This document shows, in pieces, positions 16,962-24,914 of a stretch of 64,000 nucleotides of DNA. Numbering within the stretch: position 1 is the first letter of the stretch; every line of letters starts with the position of its first letter. The notes under the pieces are model-generated. The model ran no database searches, was not told the DNA's origin, and saw only the letters and a program-made list of their open reading frames with translations. Both the position numbers and the translations under genes were made by a program. The DNA lies in the NCBI GenBank assembly GCA_944349855.1, contig CALVNS010000007.1, forward strand, positions 1-64,000, in the 5' to 3' direction. The stretch is from an uncultured Eubacteriales bacterium (GTDB lineage Bacteria; Bacillota; Clostridia; Christensenellales; Aristaeellaceae).

Positions 16962-18416
16962 TCACAGATACAGCACAAACTTGTCCTGATGCCGCTTGAA
17001 CGTCAGAATCCCCAGCCCCAGCACCACCAACGAAGAAAGGATGCACCACAGATAGGCCATCGGTTCGGGTGACACGCCATCAATGATGCAGATACGGGCA
17101 AACGTGATGTACTGGTACATGGGATTCATGTGGTAGACCGTCAGGAACTGCGCCGGGATGATGCTCTCCGGATAGAACAGCGGCGTCAGGTACATCCACA
17201 TCATGCTGACTACGCCCCAGAGAAACTGCGTGTCCTGAAAGAAGGTCATGGCGGTGGTCAGCAACAGACTCATGCCTGTTACGAAGCCCAGCAGGCACAG
17301 CATGTCGAAGATGAGCAGCAGCAGCGCCGGAGTGAACGCCGTCCCGGTGATCAACATGACCAGCAGCAGCGGGATGATCGCCAGCGCAAAGTTGACCAAA
17401 GATGAGAGAATGCGCGATACGGGGTAGATGTATTTGGGCATGTATACTTTTTTAATCAGCGATGCGTTGCCGGTGATGGAGGTCATACCCATGCTGACCG
17501 CCTCGCTGAAAAAGTTGAAAAACACGATACCCGACAGCAGATATACAGGATAATTGGGAACATCGCTCTTGAACAGTGCGGAGAACACGACGTATTGAAC
17601 CGACATCGTCAGCAATGGATTGAGAAAGCTCCATGCCATGCCCAGTACAGAGCGCTTGTATTTCGCCTTGAAATCTCGTGAGACGAGCTGACGGATCAGA
17701 AAGCCATAGCGCGTAAAGAGCATGCACACCGCAACCAGCGGATTATTGTGCCCGGCTTTCGCCCCGCGCCACCAGTGCAGGCACAGCAGCGCGAGCGCCG
17801 TGAACGCACCGCCAATGATCAACCAATAATCCCGGTAAAAGGTCAATACCCTGATCCCGTTAATCTTTATACATAGTCTGCCGGTGCCAGGCACGCCATT
17901 GACCGTGTAGCGGTCGGCTTCCGAAATGCTCTGTACAATATCGAACCGGCCTGCCACAATCGTGTCGCCGCAGTAGATTGTGACGGCGTTGCCCGGCGTG
18001 CAGCCTGTTGTCGTGAGCGTCAGCGTAAGAGGTTCGCCGGCCTGCACCTCTACCATGTCGTCCAATGGAATGGTAAAATATTTGCTTTCAGGCAGTGTCG
18101 CGATGTCGACATCCTGGGCGGCGATCGCTTCTCCGGCATCGTTGACAAGGGCCGCATGAAGTGTGCCGCTATTGGACCGGCCATAGGTAGCCGCCATCAG
18201 ATCGAAGCCTGTAAGAAATTCAGCAGGGGCGATCACGCGCTGGGTGATGGTCATTCCATCCACAAGTTCACCCACAGTGGTGGTGGCAGAAAGCGCGTCG
18301 CTCGTTACCGCCGTATAATGAAACTGCTGGCCGGCGACCAGATAGACGGTCGCAGCCAATACCCAATAACAAGCCGCCAGCACCTCCAGCAACTTTTTCG
18401 ATTGCTTTAAGTTCAT
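16962..18416 (-). CDS. Polysaccharide ABC exporter permease with extra N-terminal outer domain
   Basis: 484 residues, about 215 longer than a usual TagG/RgpC permease. Residues about 225-484 are the ABC-2 type permease: RQLVSRDFKAKYKRSVLGMA, WSFLNPLLTMSVQYVVFSAL and six helices, closing with the PLFYPESIIPAQF and MNPMYQYI motifs. The extra part has a helix at about 12-30, an outer domain of about 150 residues resembling a carbohydrate-binding beta sandwich, and a second helix at about 188-205. It exports the lipid-linked glycan with the ATPase encoded just downstream. Whether the added domain binds the exported polymer is inference. Confidence 0.88.
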   Translation of the reverse strand: MNLKQSKKLLEVLAACYWVLAATVYLVAGQQFHYTAVTSDALSATTTVGELVDGMTITQRVIAPAEFLTGFDLMAATYGRSNSGTLHAALVNDAGEAIAAQDVDIATLPESKYFTIPLDDMVEVQAGEPLTLTLTTTGCTPGNAVTIYCGDTIVAGRFDIVQSISEADRYTVNGVPGTGRLCIKINGIRVLTFYRDYWLIIGGAFTALALLCLHWWRGAKAGHNNPLVAVCMLFTRYGFLIRQLVSRDFKAKYKRSVLGMAWSFLNPLLTMSVQYVVFSALFKSDVPNYPVYLLSGIVFFNFFSEAVSMGMTSITGNASLIKKVYMPKYIYPVSRILSSLVNFALAIIPLLLVMLITGTAFTPALLLLIFDMLCLLGFVTGMSLLLTTAMTFFQDTQFLWGVVSMMWMYLTPLFYPESIIPAQFLTVYHMNPMYQYITFARICIIDGVSPEPMAYLWCILSSLVVLGLGILTFKRHQDKFVLYL

Positions 18417-18443
18417 CTGGATAGGTTCCTCGTTTCTTTGATT

Positions 18444-19373
18444 TCAGCCCAGCAGCATCATGCCTGCCAATCGGGAAAAGCCGTGAATCAGCCTTCGATG
18501 ACGCCAGTAGAAGGCCGGCCCACTTTTCTCTAAAATGAACGCGTTGAGAAACGAGAGCTCTTCCGGCTTGAAACATTCACCATACACTCGCAGATAGAAG
18601 CCTGCTTGCCGTTTTTTGGCGGCAATTGATGTACGAAGTTGGTGAATATGTAAAAGCCTGTACAACGACTCGCGTACGCTCCCTGCGTTCTTGGCTCCCA
18701 CACAATTTCCGCCATGCTGACGGTACAGTATGGTGCTTTCATCCAGGTATACGACCTTTCCGAACCGCGCGGCCACCACACCCAGCCACCAGTCGTGCAT
18801 AATCACCTGCGAGGTGTCCGCACACCGGTCAGCCAGCAGGGCCAACGCCCGGTTGATGCCTGTCGCGCAGCCGGTCACGATGTTTTGCATGAGCAGCGCC
18901 CGGTAGTCGATCGTGTCGGCATATTGCTGCTGCATGCGCATCAGTGATGGGGCAATGGGCCGGAGCTTCTCATCCACCGGCGTCAGGTCTGTAAAGACCA
19001 GCACCGGTGTATCCGCTCCCACTTCGGCTTCCGCTTCCAACAGCGCCCGCATCATCCGTTCCACCTTATCGGGACGCCATACGTCGTCCTGGTCAGAGAA
19101 GAGGATATGGGGCGCTTCACACTGTCGCATGAGATGAAAGAAATGATCCCGTGCGTTGCCGAATCGTATGTTCGAGTGGTATAAGGATATCTTTTCAGGG
19201 AACCGCGCGGCATACGCCTCCAGAATCGCAGGCGTACCGTCCGTAGAACCGTCGTCCGACACCGTCAGATGCCAGTGCGTATCCGTCTGATTCAGAATGG
19301 AGTCGATCTGCTCACGGATGAACTTTTCTCCGTTATACGCTGCCAACAGAATTTCCACGTTCTTTGTGCTCAT
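18444..19373 (-). CDS. GT2 glycosyltransferase, probable rhamnosyltransferase (RgpB-like)
   Basis: 309-residue GT-A glycosyltransferase. It begins VEILLAAYNGEKFIREQIDS, with the nucleotide-binding SDDGSTDGT and the DxD-type motif SDQDDVWRPDK; the acceptor-side motif is MHDWWLGVVAARFG. This layout, with DQDD and HDWW, is typical of RgpB-type rhamnosyltransferases. It is expected to add L-rhamnose from dTDP-rhamnose in the cytoplasm. Its start overlaps the upstream glycosyltransferase by 41 bases, so the two are coupled. Linkage and donor are not shown by sequence. Confidence 0.85.
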   Translation of the reverse strand: MSTKNVEILLAAYNGEKFIREQIDSILNQTDTHWHLTVSDDGSTDGTPAILEAYAARFPEKISLYHSNIRFGNARDHFFHLMRQCEAPHILFSDQDDVWRPDKVERMMRALLEAEAEVGADTPVLVFTDLTPVDEKLRPIAPSLMRMQQQYADTIDYRALLMQNIVTGCATGINRALALLADRCADTSQVIMHDWWLGVVAARFGKVVYLDESTILYRQHGGNCVGAKNAGSVRESLYRLLHIHQLRTSIAAKKRQAGFYLRVYGECFKPEELSFLNAFILEKSGPAFYWRHRRLIHGFSRLAGMMLLG

Positions 19374-20256
19374 CTGCGTTTTCTTCCATCCTCACGATTT
19401 CCGCTTCCTGCATCCGGCCCATCCGGTTCCCCAGCAGGCGGGCCGCGCAGTTCGCCGCAAAGGCTACCGCCTCCACAAGTTGTCCATCCCGCAGCAGCCC
19501 GCTCTCCACATGCCGGAACAGGGCGATGCCCTCCTTCATCTCCCCGGCATGGCAAAAACGATCTTGATAGCGCTTGAGCGTTCGTCCGATGAGGGCATTG
19601 CGCCTGTATTCCTGCCGCCATGTCAGGCGGTGTGAATGGTAGACCGTCGCTCGCGCACTGTAGGCCGCTGCGTACCCGGCCTCAAGCAGCTTTTGCGTGA
19701 TCAGCATATCCTCATTGGTAAGGATCGGATGATCAAATCCGCCTACTGCCTCATAGGCCGTACGCCGGTATGCCGCGCACACATTGGAGATCAGAAACGC
19801 CCGCACGCCCATGCGCCCGACGTCGCTTTGATCCCACTTTCGGTCAACATTCGGATAGTTGTAGGCGCGCACCCGCTTTTCAAACGGCCTTGCATCCGGC
19901 CGCGCGATTTGACGTCCGCCCACGACCGCCACACGCGCATCCTCAAAGGGCTCAAGCAGGTGCGCCAGGCAGCTTTCATCCACCGGCAGCGCGTCCTGCG
20001 TCAGGAAAACGGCAAACTCTCCGTCAGTCTGGCGCAGCGCCTCATCCCGCGTGCCGCCATGGTCGAACGCTTCGCGCGCCACGCTGATCACGCGCACGCC
20101 CTCCACTTGGCGCGCTCTGTCCACCGTTCCATCCTCGGATTGGGAGTCCACGACAAGCACCTCGTCCGGCTGATGAGTCTGTGCCTTCAACGTGCGCAGC
20201 AGCGGCACAATTGCCTCCCCTGCGTTCAGCGTGGGAATGATCACCGAACAGCGCAT
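19333..20256 (-). CDS. GT2 glycosyltransferase
   Basis: 307-residue GT-A glycosyltransferase: MRCSVIIPTLNAGEAIVPLL, VDSQSEDGTVDRA and the acceptor region VGGFDHPILTNEDMLITQKL with the ED general-base motif. The GGTRDEALRQTDGEFAVFLTQDALP stretch holds the DxD-like QDA site seen in RfbF/WbbL-type rhamnosyltransferases. The start at 20256 follows GAGAGG by 7 bases and removes nine upstream codons. It is the first intact gene after the operon promoter and overlaps the next glycosyltransferase. It may be the priming or first rhamnosyltransferase, which is inferred from position only. Confidence 0.85.
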   Translation of the reverse strand: MRCSVIIPTLNAGEAIVPLLRTLKAQTHQPDEVLVVDSQSEDGTVDRARQVEGVRVISVAREAFDHGGTRDEALRQTDGEFAVFLTQDALPVDESCLAHLLEPFEDARVAVVGGRQIARPDARPFEKRVRAYNYPNVDRKWDQSDVGRMGVRAFLISNVCAAYRRTAYEAVGGFDHPILTNEDMLITQKLLEAGYAAAYSARATVYHSHRLTWRQEYRRNALIGRTLKRYQDRFCHAGEMKEGIALFRHVESGLLRDGQLVEAVAFAANCAARLLGNRMGRMQEAEIVRMEENADEHKERGNSVGSV

Positions 20257-20299
20257 TCCTTGACCTCTCTTTCCGATACACAAAGCAGACGCATTGGCT

Positions 20300-20850
20300 T
20301 TCTCTTTACCCGTTCAATCCGCCGTCCGCATCTTCGATCACGGCCTTCTTTTTCGTGTACACCACGTCTCCCCGGTCTCTGCGGCGTACAGCCTTATCCA
20401 TCTCCGACGGAATCATGCCATAGCTGCTCAGACCGTCGAAGTTCTTGACGACGTGTCCAAGATCGGCTGCGCGTCCGTCGTCAGCGCCCGCTCGATCTGC
20501 TGCTTGTAGATGATGGGCGATTCCATCTGCCGGAACGGGTTCACACCGCTCACGTCCCGCGCATGTGCGCCCTCGTTGAGGATGTCGATGTGTTGGCTTC
20601 ATCCGTCATAGACGTTCAAAGCGGGCTCCCCCTCCGAGCCGCCCACAACCTCGCGCAGCGCATCGCTGGCTGCACAACGTCACCACCCCAGCACTTGGCG
20701 CTGAAGCGGTGGAACCCGTCAAAGATAACGCCACGAACCTGAAGCGCGACCATTCCGTCATCAGCCTCAAGAACTGTAATTGCGTCCGCCGGATCGTCCG
20801 CATCCGACTGCATCACGTTTTCCAGCTGCGTTTCGTGTGTATTCGCTCGA
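20300..20850 (-). pseudogene. Decayed coding sequence, family not recognised
   Basis: No intact frame, but minus-strand pieces look like protein. One piece reads DVSGVNPFRQMESPIIYKQQ and, after a shift, KNFDGLSSYGMIPSEMDKAV with RRRDRGDVVYTKKKAVI; another upstream reads EGEPALNVYDG and HIDILNEGAHA, separated by a stop. At least two frameshifts and one stop are needed to join them. I cannot name the family. The remnant lies between the antiterminator pseudogene and the first glycosyltransferase, so an ancestral first gene of the operon seems to be lost. Confidence 0.5.
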
Positions 20851-20869
20851 GGAGATCCAGGCGAAGCAT

Positions 20870-21390
20870 TGGCTCTCGCTTCCCTCCCACCATTTGAAGG
20901 CGATGATCCAGAGATTGTCCCGTGCTCTTCAGTGAAACGAGAGGGGCCTTTGCCTCCGGTCCATCCGCCCCATGGTGCCATGCAGCTCCTTGAACAGGCC
21001 GCCCGTGATCTTGATCTGGTCACCAATTTGAAGCGCTTTCGTCACACTGATTTCACCATGATTGCGCCAGATCCCATCCGCAAACGCCAGATCTTTTCCA
21101 CTCAGCGCATCGTGTCCCGGCTCGCATTTCAAGACATAAATGGCGTGGGCTGACTGCGGCCAGATCATCATGGCGCAACTGTCCTGCGCCAGCGTATACA
21201 AGATATAGCCGGAAAGCAGCAGTTGGAACGCTTCGATCCGCTACCTGCCGGTTCATATCAGCACCGTTCTCTTTGGAGCAACAGCGCGGCCCCATCGGTT
21301 TCTGTGCACAACTGTCGCAACGCTTTCCTCTTTTTTCGCCGGCAGAACAGATATTGCGCGTATGAGGATTCGTCCATGCCGGCCTTTCAG
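20870..21390 (-). pseudogene. loaP: NusG/LoaP-like antiterminator pseudogene
   Basis: Broken frames that together follow the order of a specialised NusG paralog (LoaP/UpxY class). The N-terminal part contains QLCTETDGAALL and VAPKRTVLI and then a degenerate form of the PGYIL segment (SGYILYTLAQDS). The C-terminal KOW part is clear: GDQIKITGGLFKELHGTMGR and MDRRQR, continuing after frameshifts as KAPLVSLK and DNLWIIAFKWWEG. At least three frameshifts are needed. LoaP/UpxY proteins bind RNA polymerase at the head of long polysaccharide or antibiotic operons and prevent termination. This copy lies 3' of the operon promoter, exactly where such genes sit. Confidence 0.75.
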
Positions 21391-21525
21391 CCCTTTCCAC
21401 TGCGCAAAGGATATGCTTCTCCCTCCGCCTTTGCGCGGCTTTGCCTGCGTATACGCCGCGCAATCCACAGCGACCGATGTTTCACGTCATCCTGACAGGT
21501 ACCAGGGCGAGATACAAAAGCACGC

Positions 21526-21557
21526 CCCCAGCCCTGCAACTTTCAGGGCTTCAGGGG
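21526..21557 (-). promoter_or_regulatory. Leader hairpin, terminator-like
   Basis: On the minus-strand transcript, CCCC, a three-base bulge and AGCCCTG pair with CAGGGCT and GGGG around a seven-base loop, followed by GCGTGCTTTTG. It lies about 150 bases after the operon promoter and before the antiterminator pseudogene. It could be an intrinsic terminator that the antiterminator once overcame. The U-tract is weak. Confidence 0.45.
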
Positions 21558-21598
21558 CGATGATTTGATAAGATCCCGCCATCCGCACCTTTCGTCTC

Positions 21599-21626
21599 AG
21601 AAGCAGGCAATGACTTGCCTGCTTCT
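21599..21626 (-). promoter_or_regulatory. Perfect 12-bp leader hairpin
   Basis: AGAAGCAGGCAA, loop of four, TTGCCTGCTTCT. It has no U-tract on either strand, so it is not a simple terminator. It lies about 80 bases inside the transcript from the promoter at 21710-21738. LoaP-type antiterminators are reported to need an RNA hairpin in the operon leader, and this is the best candidate here. Confidence 0.45.
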
Positions 21627-21709
21627 ACTGCCACAAAACGATGAATTCGCGGCCGATAGGAGCAAAGACTCTCTGTCAATTTAGAAATCATCTCTCTTAT
21701 CACGCTGAC

Positions 21710-21738
21710 ATTATACCGTTAACACCCTAAAATGTCAA
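21710..21738 (-). promoter_or_regulatory. Consensus sigma-A promoter of the polysaccharide locus
   Basis: Reading the minus strand: TTGACA (21738-21733), a 17-base spacer, TATAAT (21715-21710). Both hexamers are perfect. All intact genes from 20256 down to 1 are co-oriented with it and tightly packed apart from three gaps with remnants, so it may drive a transcript of over 20 kb. Confidence 0.85.
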
Positions 21739-22219
21739 TGAAATTGAGGCTTTTTGCGGCTATCCGCTCCCAAATTTCAATGGGATGGAACGTTCACAAA
21801 ATGTATACAAATGGGGCTGAGTGTGGCAAGAAAGCAAGCCATCCAAGCTGCCGTCAGTGTAAAATATAGAACAAAAGTGAGAAATTCTCCAATGGCAAGA
21901 CGCAGAGAGCAGGTCCTCAAGCGACGGGACAGGCCAAAGGAATCATTACTGCAAGATCTGGTATTGCCTTTACCCATGCAAGGAAAATGCCGGATGAAAG
22001 GTAACGTGCTAGATAGCGTTATCGGTATCTATGGGCACGAATACGATGGCGACCTTCCGCGCTCAAGAGAAATCGTCGAACAGGCATTTTCGTGCTTATG
22101 TGTTACAAAATAACACAAATACGACACCTTTTTTAAGCTTAAAATTGTGTGCAAAGCAACAATTTTTGTATATTGCAAAAACATCATAACGAAATATATG
22201 ATGCATCAAGTGTAGAATT
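21739..22219. other. Low-GC intergenic region, no gene called
   Basis: About 480 bases without a supported gene. A plus-strand open frame of 119 codons (21754-22113) has no ribosome binding site or family motif, is rich in basic residues and is probably chance. The last 120 bases are very AT-rich and contain TTGCAA-N18-TATGAT (22178-22207) on the plus strand, a possible promoter for the decayed gene that follows. Confidence 0.4.
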
Positions 22220-22584
22220 TACAAATTCGAATACAAGGGCGAGATCTATCACATCAGGCGCGACATCAACTATGCCAACGAACACTTCGCACAGACCGAG
22301 GACTACTATCCCTACTATGATGCGCTGATGGAGGCCTATTTGGCCTGCAGCGACGAGATCTGCGCACTATACCTCGCTGAAGGGCTATGAAACCCATATG
22401 GACTATGCCTACCTGGCGTACGGCGTCGATTTTGACCCTGTGCCCATGGTGGACACAATCGCTCTAAGCTTTCCAAAGACCATGACTGTGCTGGGATCTA
22501 TAGATTACCGCATCCTCGAGGCGGACAGCCAGACGTTTCTGGATCGCAAGGACTTCCTGCACGAGGCCGCGGCCTTGTTACGTC
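22220..22584 (+). pseudogene. Frameshifted gene remnant, family not recognised
   Basis: Plus-strand coding signal in two frames. The first (22223-22390) reads KFEYKGEIYHIRRDINYANE and EDYYPYYDALMEAYLACSDE; near 22,372 one base shift moves it to a frame reading SLKGYETHMDYAYLAYGVDF, DPVPMVDTIALSFPKTMTVL and EADSQTFLDRKDFLHEAAAL. Joined, they give a plausible acidic, tyrosine-rich stretch of about 120 residues with no start codon. I do not recognise it. It ends at the terminator hairpin shared with the GH120 gene. Confidence 0.5.
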
Positions 22585-22586
22585 AA

Positions 22587-22622
22587 AGAGACGCCCATGC
22601 CGGCTTGGGCACGGACGCCTCT
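22587..22622. terminator. Bidirectional hairpin downstream of the GH120 gene
   Basis: AGAGACGCCCATGCC pairs with GGGCACGGACGCCTCT around a short loop; on the minus transcript the three mismatches become G-U pairs. CTCTTTTT follows on the plus strand and CTCTTT on the minus strand. It sits 37 bases after the GH120 stop. Confidence 0.6.
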
Positions 22623-22659
22623 TTTTCGTTCTTTCCTTTGGATCAAAATGCAGGCCGCA

Positions 22660-24648
22660 TCACCAGACGGCCACGCTCTCTTCCGCCTGGGCAAAGGGAC
22701 CAGGAAGCGTGGACGCGCCGCGGTGATTGCCCAGATAGTCTCTGTCCAGGATGAGATCCGATCCATCGGGATGCTCAAAGCGCTGCTCAGGCTCAAAGGC
22801 CTCGCCGAGGGTCTCGCTGGTGATGATGCCATCGCCAAAGCCCCTCAGCAGTGAGAAGACATTGGACCTGAGCGTCAGGCGTCCATCCTCCTCCACCAGC
22901 TCCACGTATGCCCTGTCCGTCCCATTGACGAAGTGGCGCCGCTCATGCTTGCAGACGGTGGCGCCGTTGAAGTATGCGTTGCCGTCCACCCACACGGGCA
23001 GATGGCCGAAGTGATACTGCGCCAGCGCGCCCATGTCCGGCTCCCGGTCCATCTCGAAGTGTGCGATCCACTCCTCATAGGTCGGGAAGATGTCAAACGG
23101 CGCGGTGCCGACCACCTCGTAGTTGTTGGCGGACGGCTCGCGGGTTGGATCGGTGATCTCATGGTGCTGGATGAAGATGTTGTTGTAGATGCGGTCGTCG
23201 CCATGCAGGATGGTCATGAAGCCGGCCACCTCTGTGCGGTGGCGGATGTGATACGGCGTGTAACGCGGCTCCCGCTGCCCGTTGACGACGGAATCCACGC
23301 CGGCATTGATCAGCGTAAACGCGCCCAGCATCAGGTTGTGCACGCAGGCGATGCCCTCGCTGGGCATGCACACGGACTGGCGGGAGAGCAGCAGGTTGTT
23401 GTCAATCAGCGTGGGGCCGTGGCCGACCTCGATGAAAATGTCCTGGCTGAACATGGCGCCCTGGGCGGGCTTTGCGCCCCGGGGAGGATGGTTGTCATGC
23501 ATCAGGTTCCCCGTGATGCGCGCGCCCTGCGCCTGCCAGTCGAACCAGATGCCCATGATGCAGTGGTGGATGTGGTTGCGCCGGGCGACGACGTCGATGG
23601 CCGCGTGCAGCTTGATGCCGGCGGTCTCCGCGCCGCCCAGCTGCTGGGAGTTGCAGATGTGGTGGATGTGGCAGTCCTCGATGACGGAGAACACCGCGCC
23701 CATGCGCCCGACGATGCCCGTCTGCTCGCAGTGGTGCACCTCGCAGCGGCGCACGATGTGGCTGCCGACCTTCTCCTTGAGCCAGCCGTGGTACTGCCCG
23801 CGGCACACGGCGTCCCGCTCCATCTGGGTCGGACTCTTGACGTGCTTTTTGTAGAAGTACATGTCGTTCTCAGGATCCAGGTACTTGCCCAGCGAGATGC
23901 CGCAGCACTTGCTGTTGTAGATCTCGCAATCCTCGATGATCCAGCCCTTGCTCCAGTGCGGGCCGATCAGGCCGTCCTGATAAGCCGCGGGTGGCGCCCA
24001 GGTGGTGGCGGCCTTGCTCATCACGAAGCCGCTGACCGTGATGTAGTCCACGCCGTTGCGATCCGGCATGAAGACGTTGCGGCGCACATTGATCTCCATG
24101 CGCTCCCGGCGCGGGTCCAGACCGTGCAGGTTGACGTAGAGCACCGTCTCGTCCCCATCCTGCTCGGCGTACCACTTGTAGGCGCTGCGCTCGGGCTCCC
24201 AGGAGCAGGGATCCTCCTCGCCCCGCAGGCACTCCTCCAGCGTGACCGTCTCATAGAGCATCCGGTCGTTCAGGTAGACCGCGCCGGTGTGGCGCACGGT
24301 CGGCGCGAAGTACCAGTCCCCGCACACGTAGGTCGTGTAGGGGTTATAGCCGCCAAAGACGCCGTTGGACACCCGGGCCGTCCATACGTCGTCCCGGAAA
24401 TGCGTCCACGCGCTCACCTCCTCCGCGCCGGTGATATGCGCCCCTTTCGGCACCGCGGAGCGGTAGACGATGGGCTGCTCCTTTGTGCCGGCGTGAGCAG
24501 GGTTTACATACTCCCGGTACAGGCCCGGTGCGACAAGCACCTCATCTCCGGGCCGCGCGATCCGGGCCGCGTCGTTGATCCATTTGAACGGCCGCTCCTT
24601 GCTGCCGTCCCCGTCTCTGAATGCCTTTGCGTCCACATAGTAGATCAT
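22660..24648 (-). CDS. GH120 beta-xylosidase-like parallel beta-helix enzyme
   Basis: 662 residues. Recalled against GH120 beta-xylosidase XylC of Thermoanaerobacterium it matches along its length: YYVDAKAFRDGDGSKERPF, APGLYREYVNPAHAGT, GVFGGYNPYTTYVCGDWYFA, MEINVRRNVFMP, WAPPAAYQDGLIGPHWSKGW and the closing LILDRDYLGN. The XylC nucleophile Asp corresponds to D370 in WFDWQAQGARITGNL and the acid/base Glu to E407 in IFIEVGHGPTLIDNN; a 14-residue insertion lies between. No signal peptide is visible, so it should act in the cytoplasm on imported xylo-oligosaccharides or similar glycosides. The start at 24648 is preferred because the promoter -10 overlaps the longer frame. Confidence 0.88.
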   Translation of the reverse strand: MIYYVDAKAFRDGDGSKERPFKWINDAARIARPGDEVLVAPGLYREYVNPAHAGTKEQPIVYRSAVPKGAHITGAEEVSAWTHFRDDVWTARVSNGVFGGYNPYTTYVCGDWYFAPTVRHTGAVYLNDRMLYETVTLEECLRGEEDPCSWEPERSAYKWYAEQDGDETVLYVNLHGLDPRRERMEINVRRNVFMPDRNGVDYITVSGFVMSKAATTWAPPAAYQDGLIGPHWSKGWIIEDCEIYNSKCCGISLGKYLDPENDMYFYKKHVKSPTQMERDAVCRGQYHGWLKEKVGSHIVRRCEVHHCEQTGIVGRMGAVFSVIEDCHIHHICNSQQLGGAETAGIKLHAAIDVVARRNHIHHCIMGIWFDWQAQGARITGNLMHDNHPPRGAKPAQGAMFSQDIFIEVGHGPTLIDNNLLLSRQSVCMPSEGIACVHNLMLGAFTLINAGVDSVVNGQREPRYTPYHIRHRTEVAGFMTILHGDDRIYNNIFIQHHEITDPTREPSANNYEVVGTAPFDIFPTYEEWIAHFEMDREPDMGALAQYHFGHLPVWVDGNAYFNGATVCKHERRHFVNGTDRAYVELVEEDGRLTLRSNVFSLLRGFGDGIITSETLGEAFEPEQRFEHPDGSDLILDRDYLGNHRGASTLPGPFAQAEESVAVW

Positions 24649-24738
24649 GCTCTTTCCCTTGCATGGCCCATCTGACGGCCATGCACGCCTTTCTCTGTTG
24701 TCGTAGGGGTCATAAAAGACATGGGTTGCTCTGCCCCC

Positions 24739-24747
24739 ATTATAGCA
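24739..24747 (-). promoter_or_regulatory. Extended -10 promoter of the GH120 gene
   Basis: TGCTATAAT on the minus strand, preceded by TG to give TGTGCTATAATGGGG. No good -35 is seen 17 bases upstream. It leaves a leader of about 85 bases before the ATG at 24648 and rules out the longer open frame. Confidence 0.6.
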
Positions 24748-24879
24748 CACGGCAGAGCGCTTTGCCTATGCCGAAGTGGGACGGCGGCGGTTCATTCCCG
24801 TTCGTCCATCCCGCCGCGCAGAATCGCAATTTTGAGACAGTCCGGCGCAATCGGCAGTCTGGCCTGGACGCTGGACGTA

Positions 24880-24888
24880 TGGTATAAT
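24880..24888 (+). promoter_or_regulatory. Extended -10 promoter of the AraC-type gene
   Basis: TGGTATAAT with the start codon 26 bases after it and GGGGGG as ribosome binding site. No clear -35. It diverges from the GH120 promoter, with about 130 bases between the two -10 elements, where the regulator could bind. Confidence 0.55.
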
Positions 24889-24914
24889 CAGGGTGTACGG
24901 ATCGGGGGGATTGG

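Noticed and set aside
21754..22113. 119-codon plus-strand open frame in the low-GC gap
   Set aside because: No ribosome binding site, no recognisable motif and unusual composition; kept only as part of the gap note.
22933..24675. Open frame of 580 codons on the plus strand opposite the GH120 gene
   Set aside because: No ribosome binding site or motif; the minus-strand GH120 enzyme with conserved catalytic residues explains the region.
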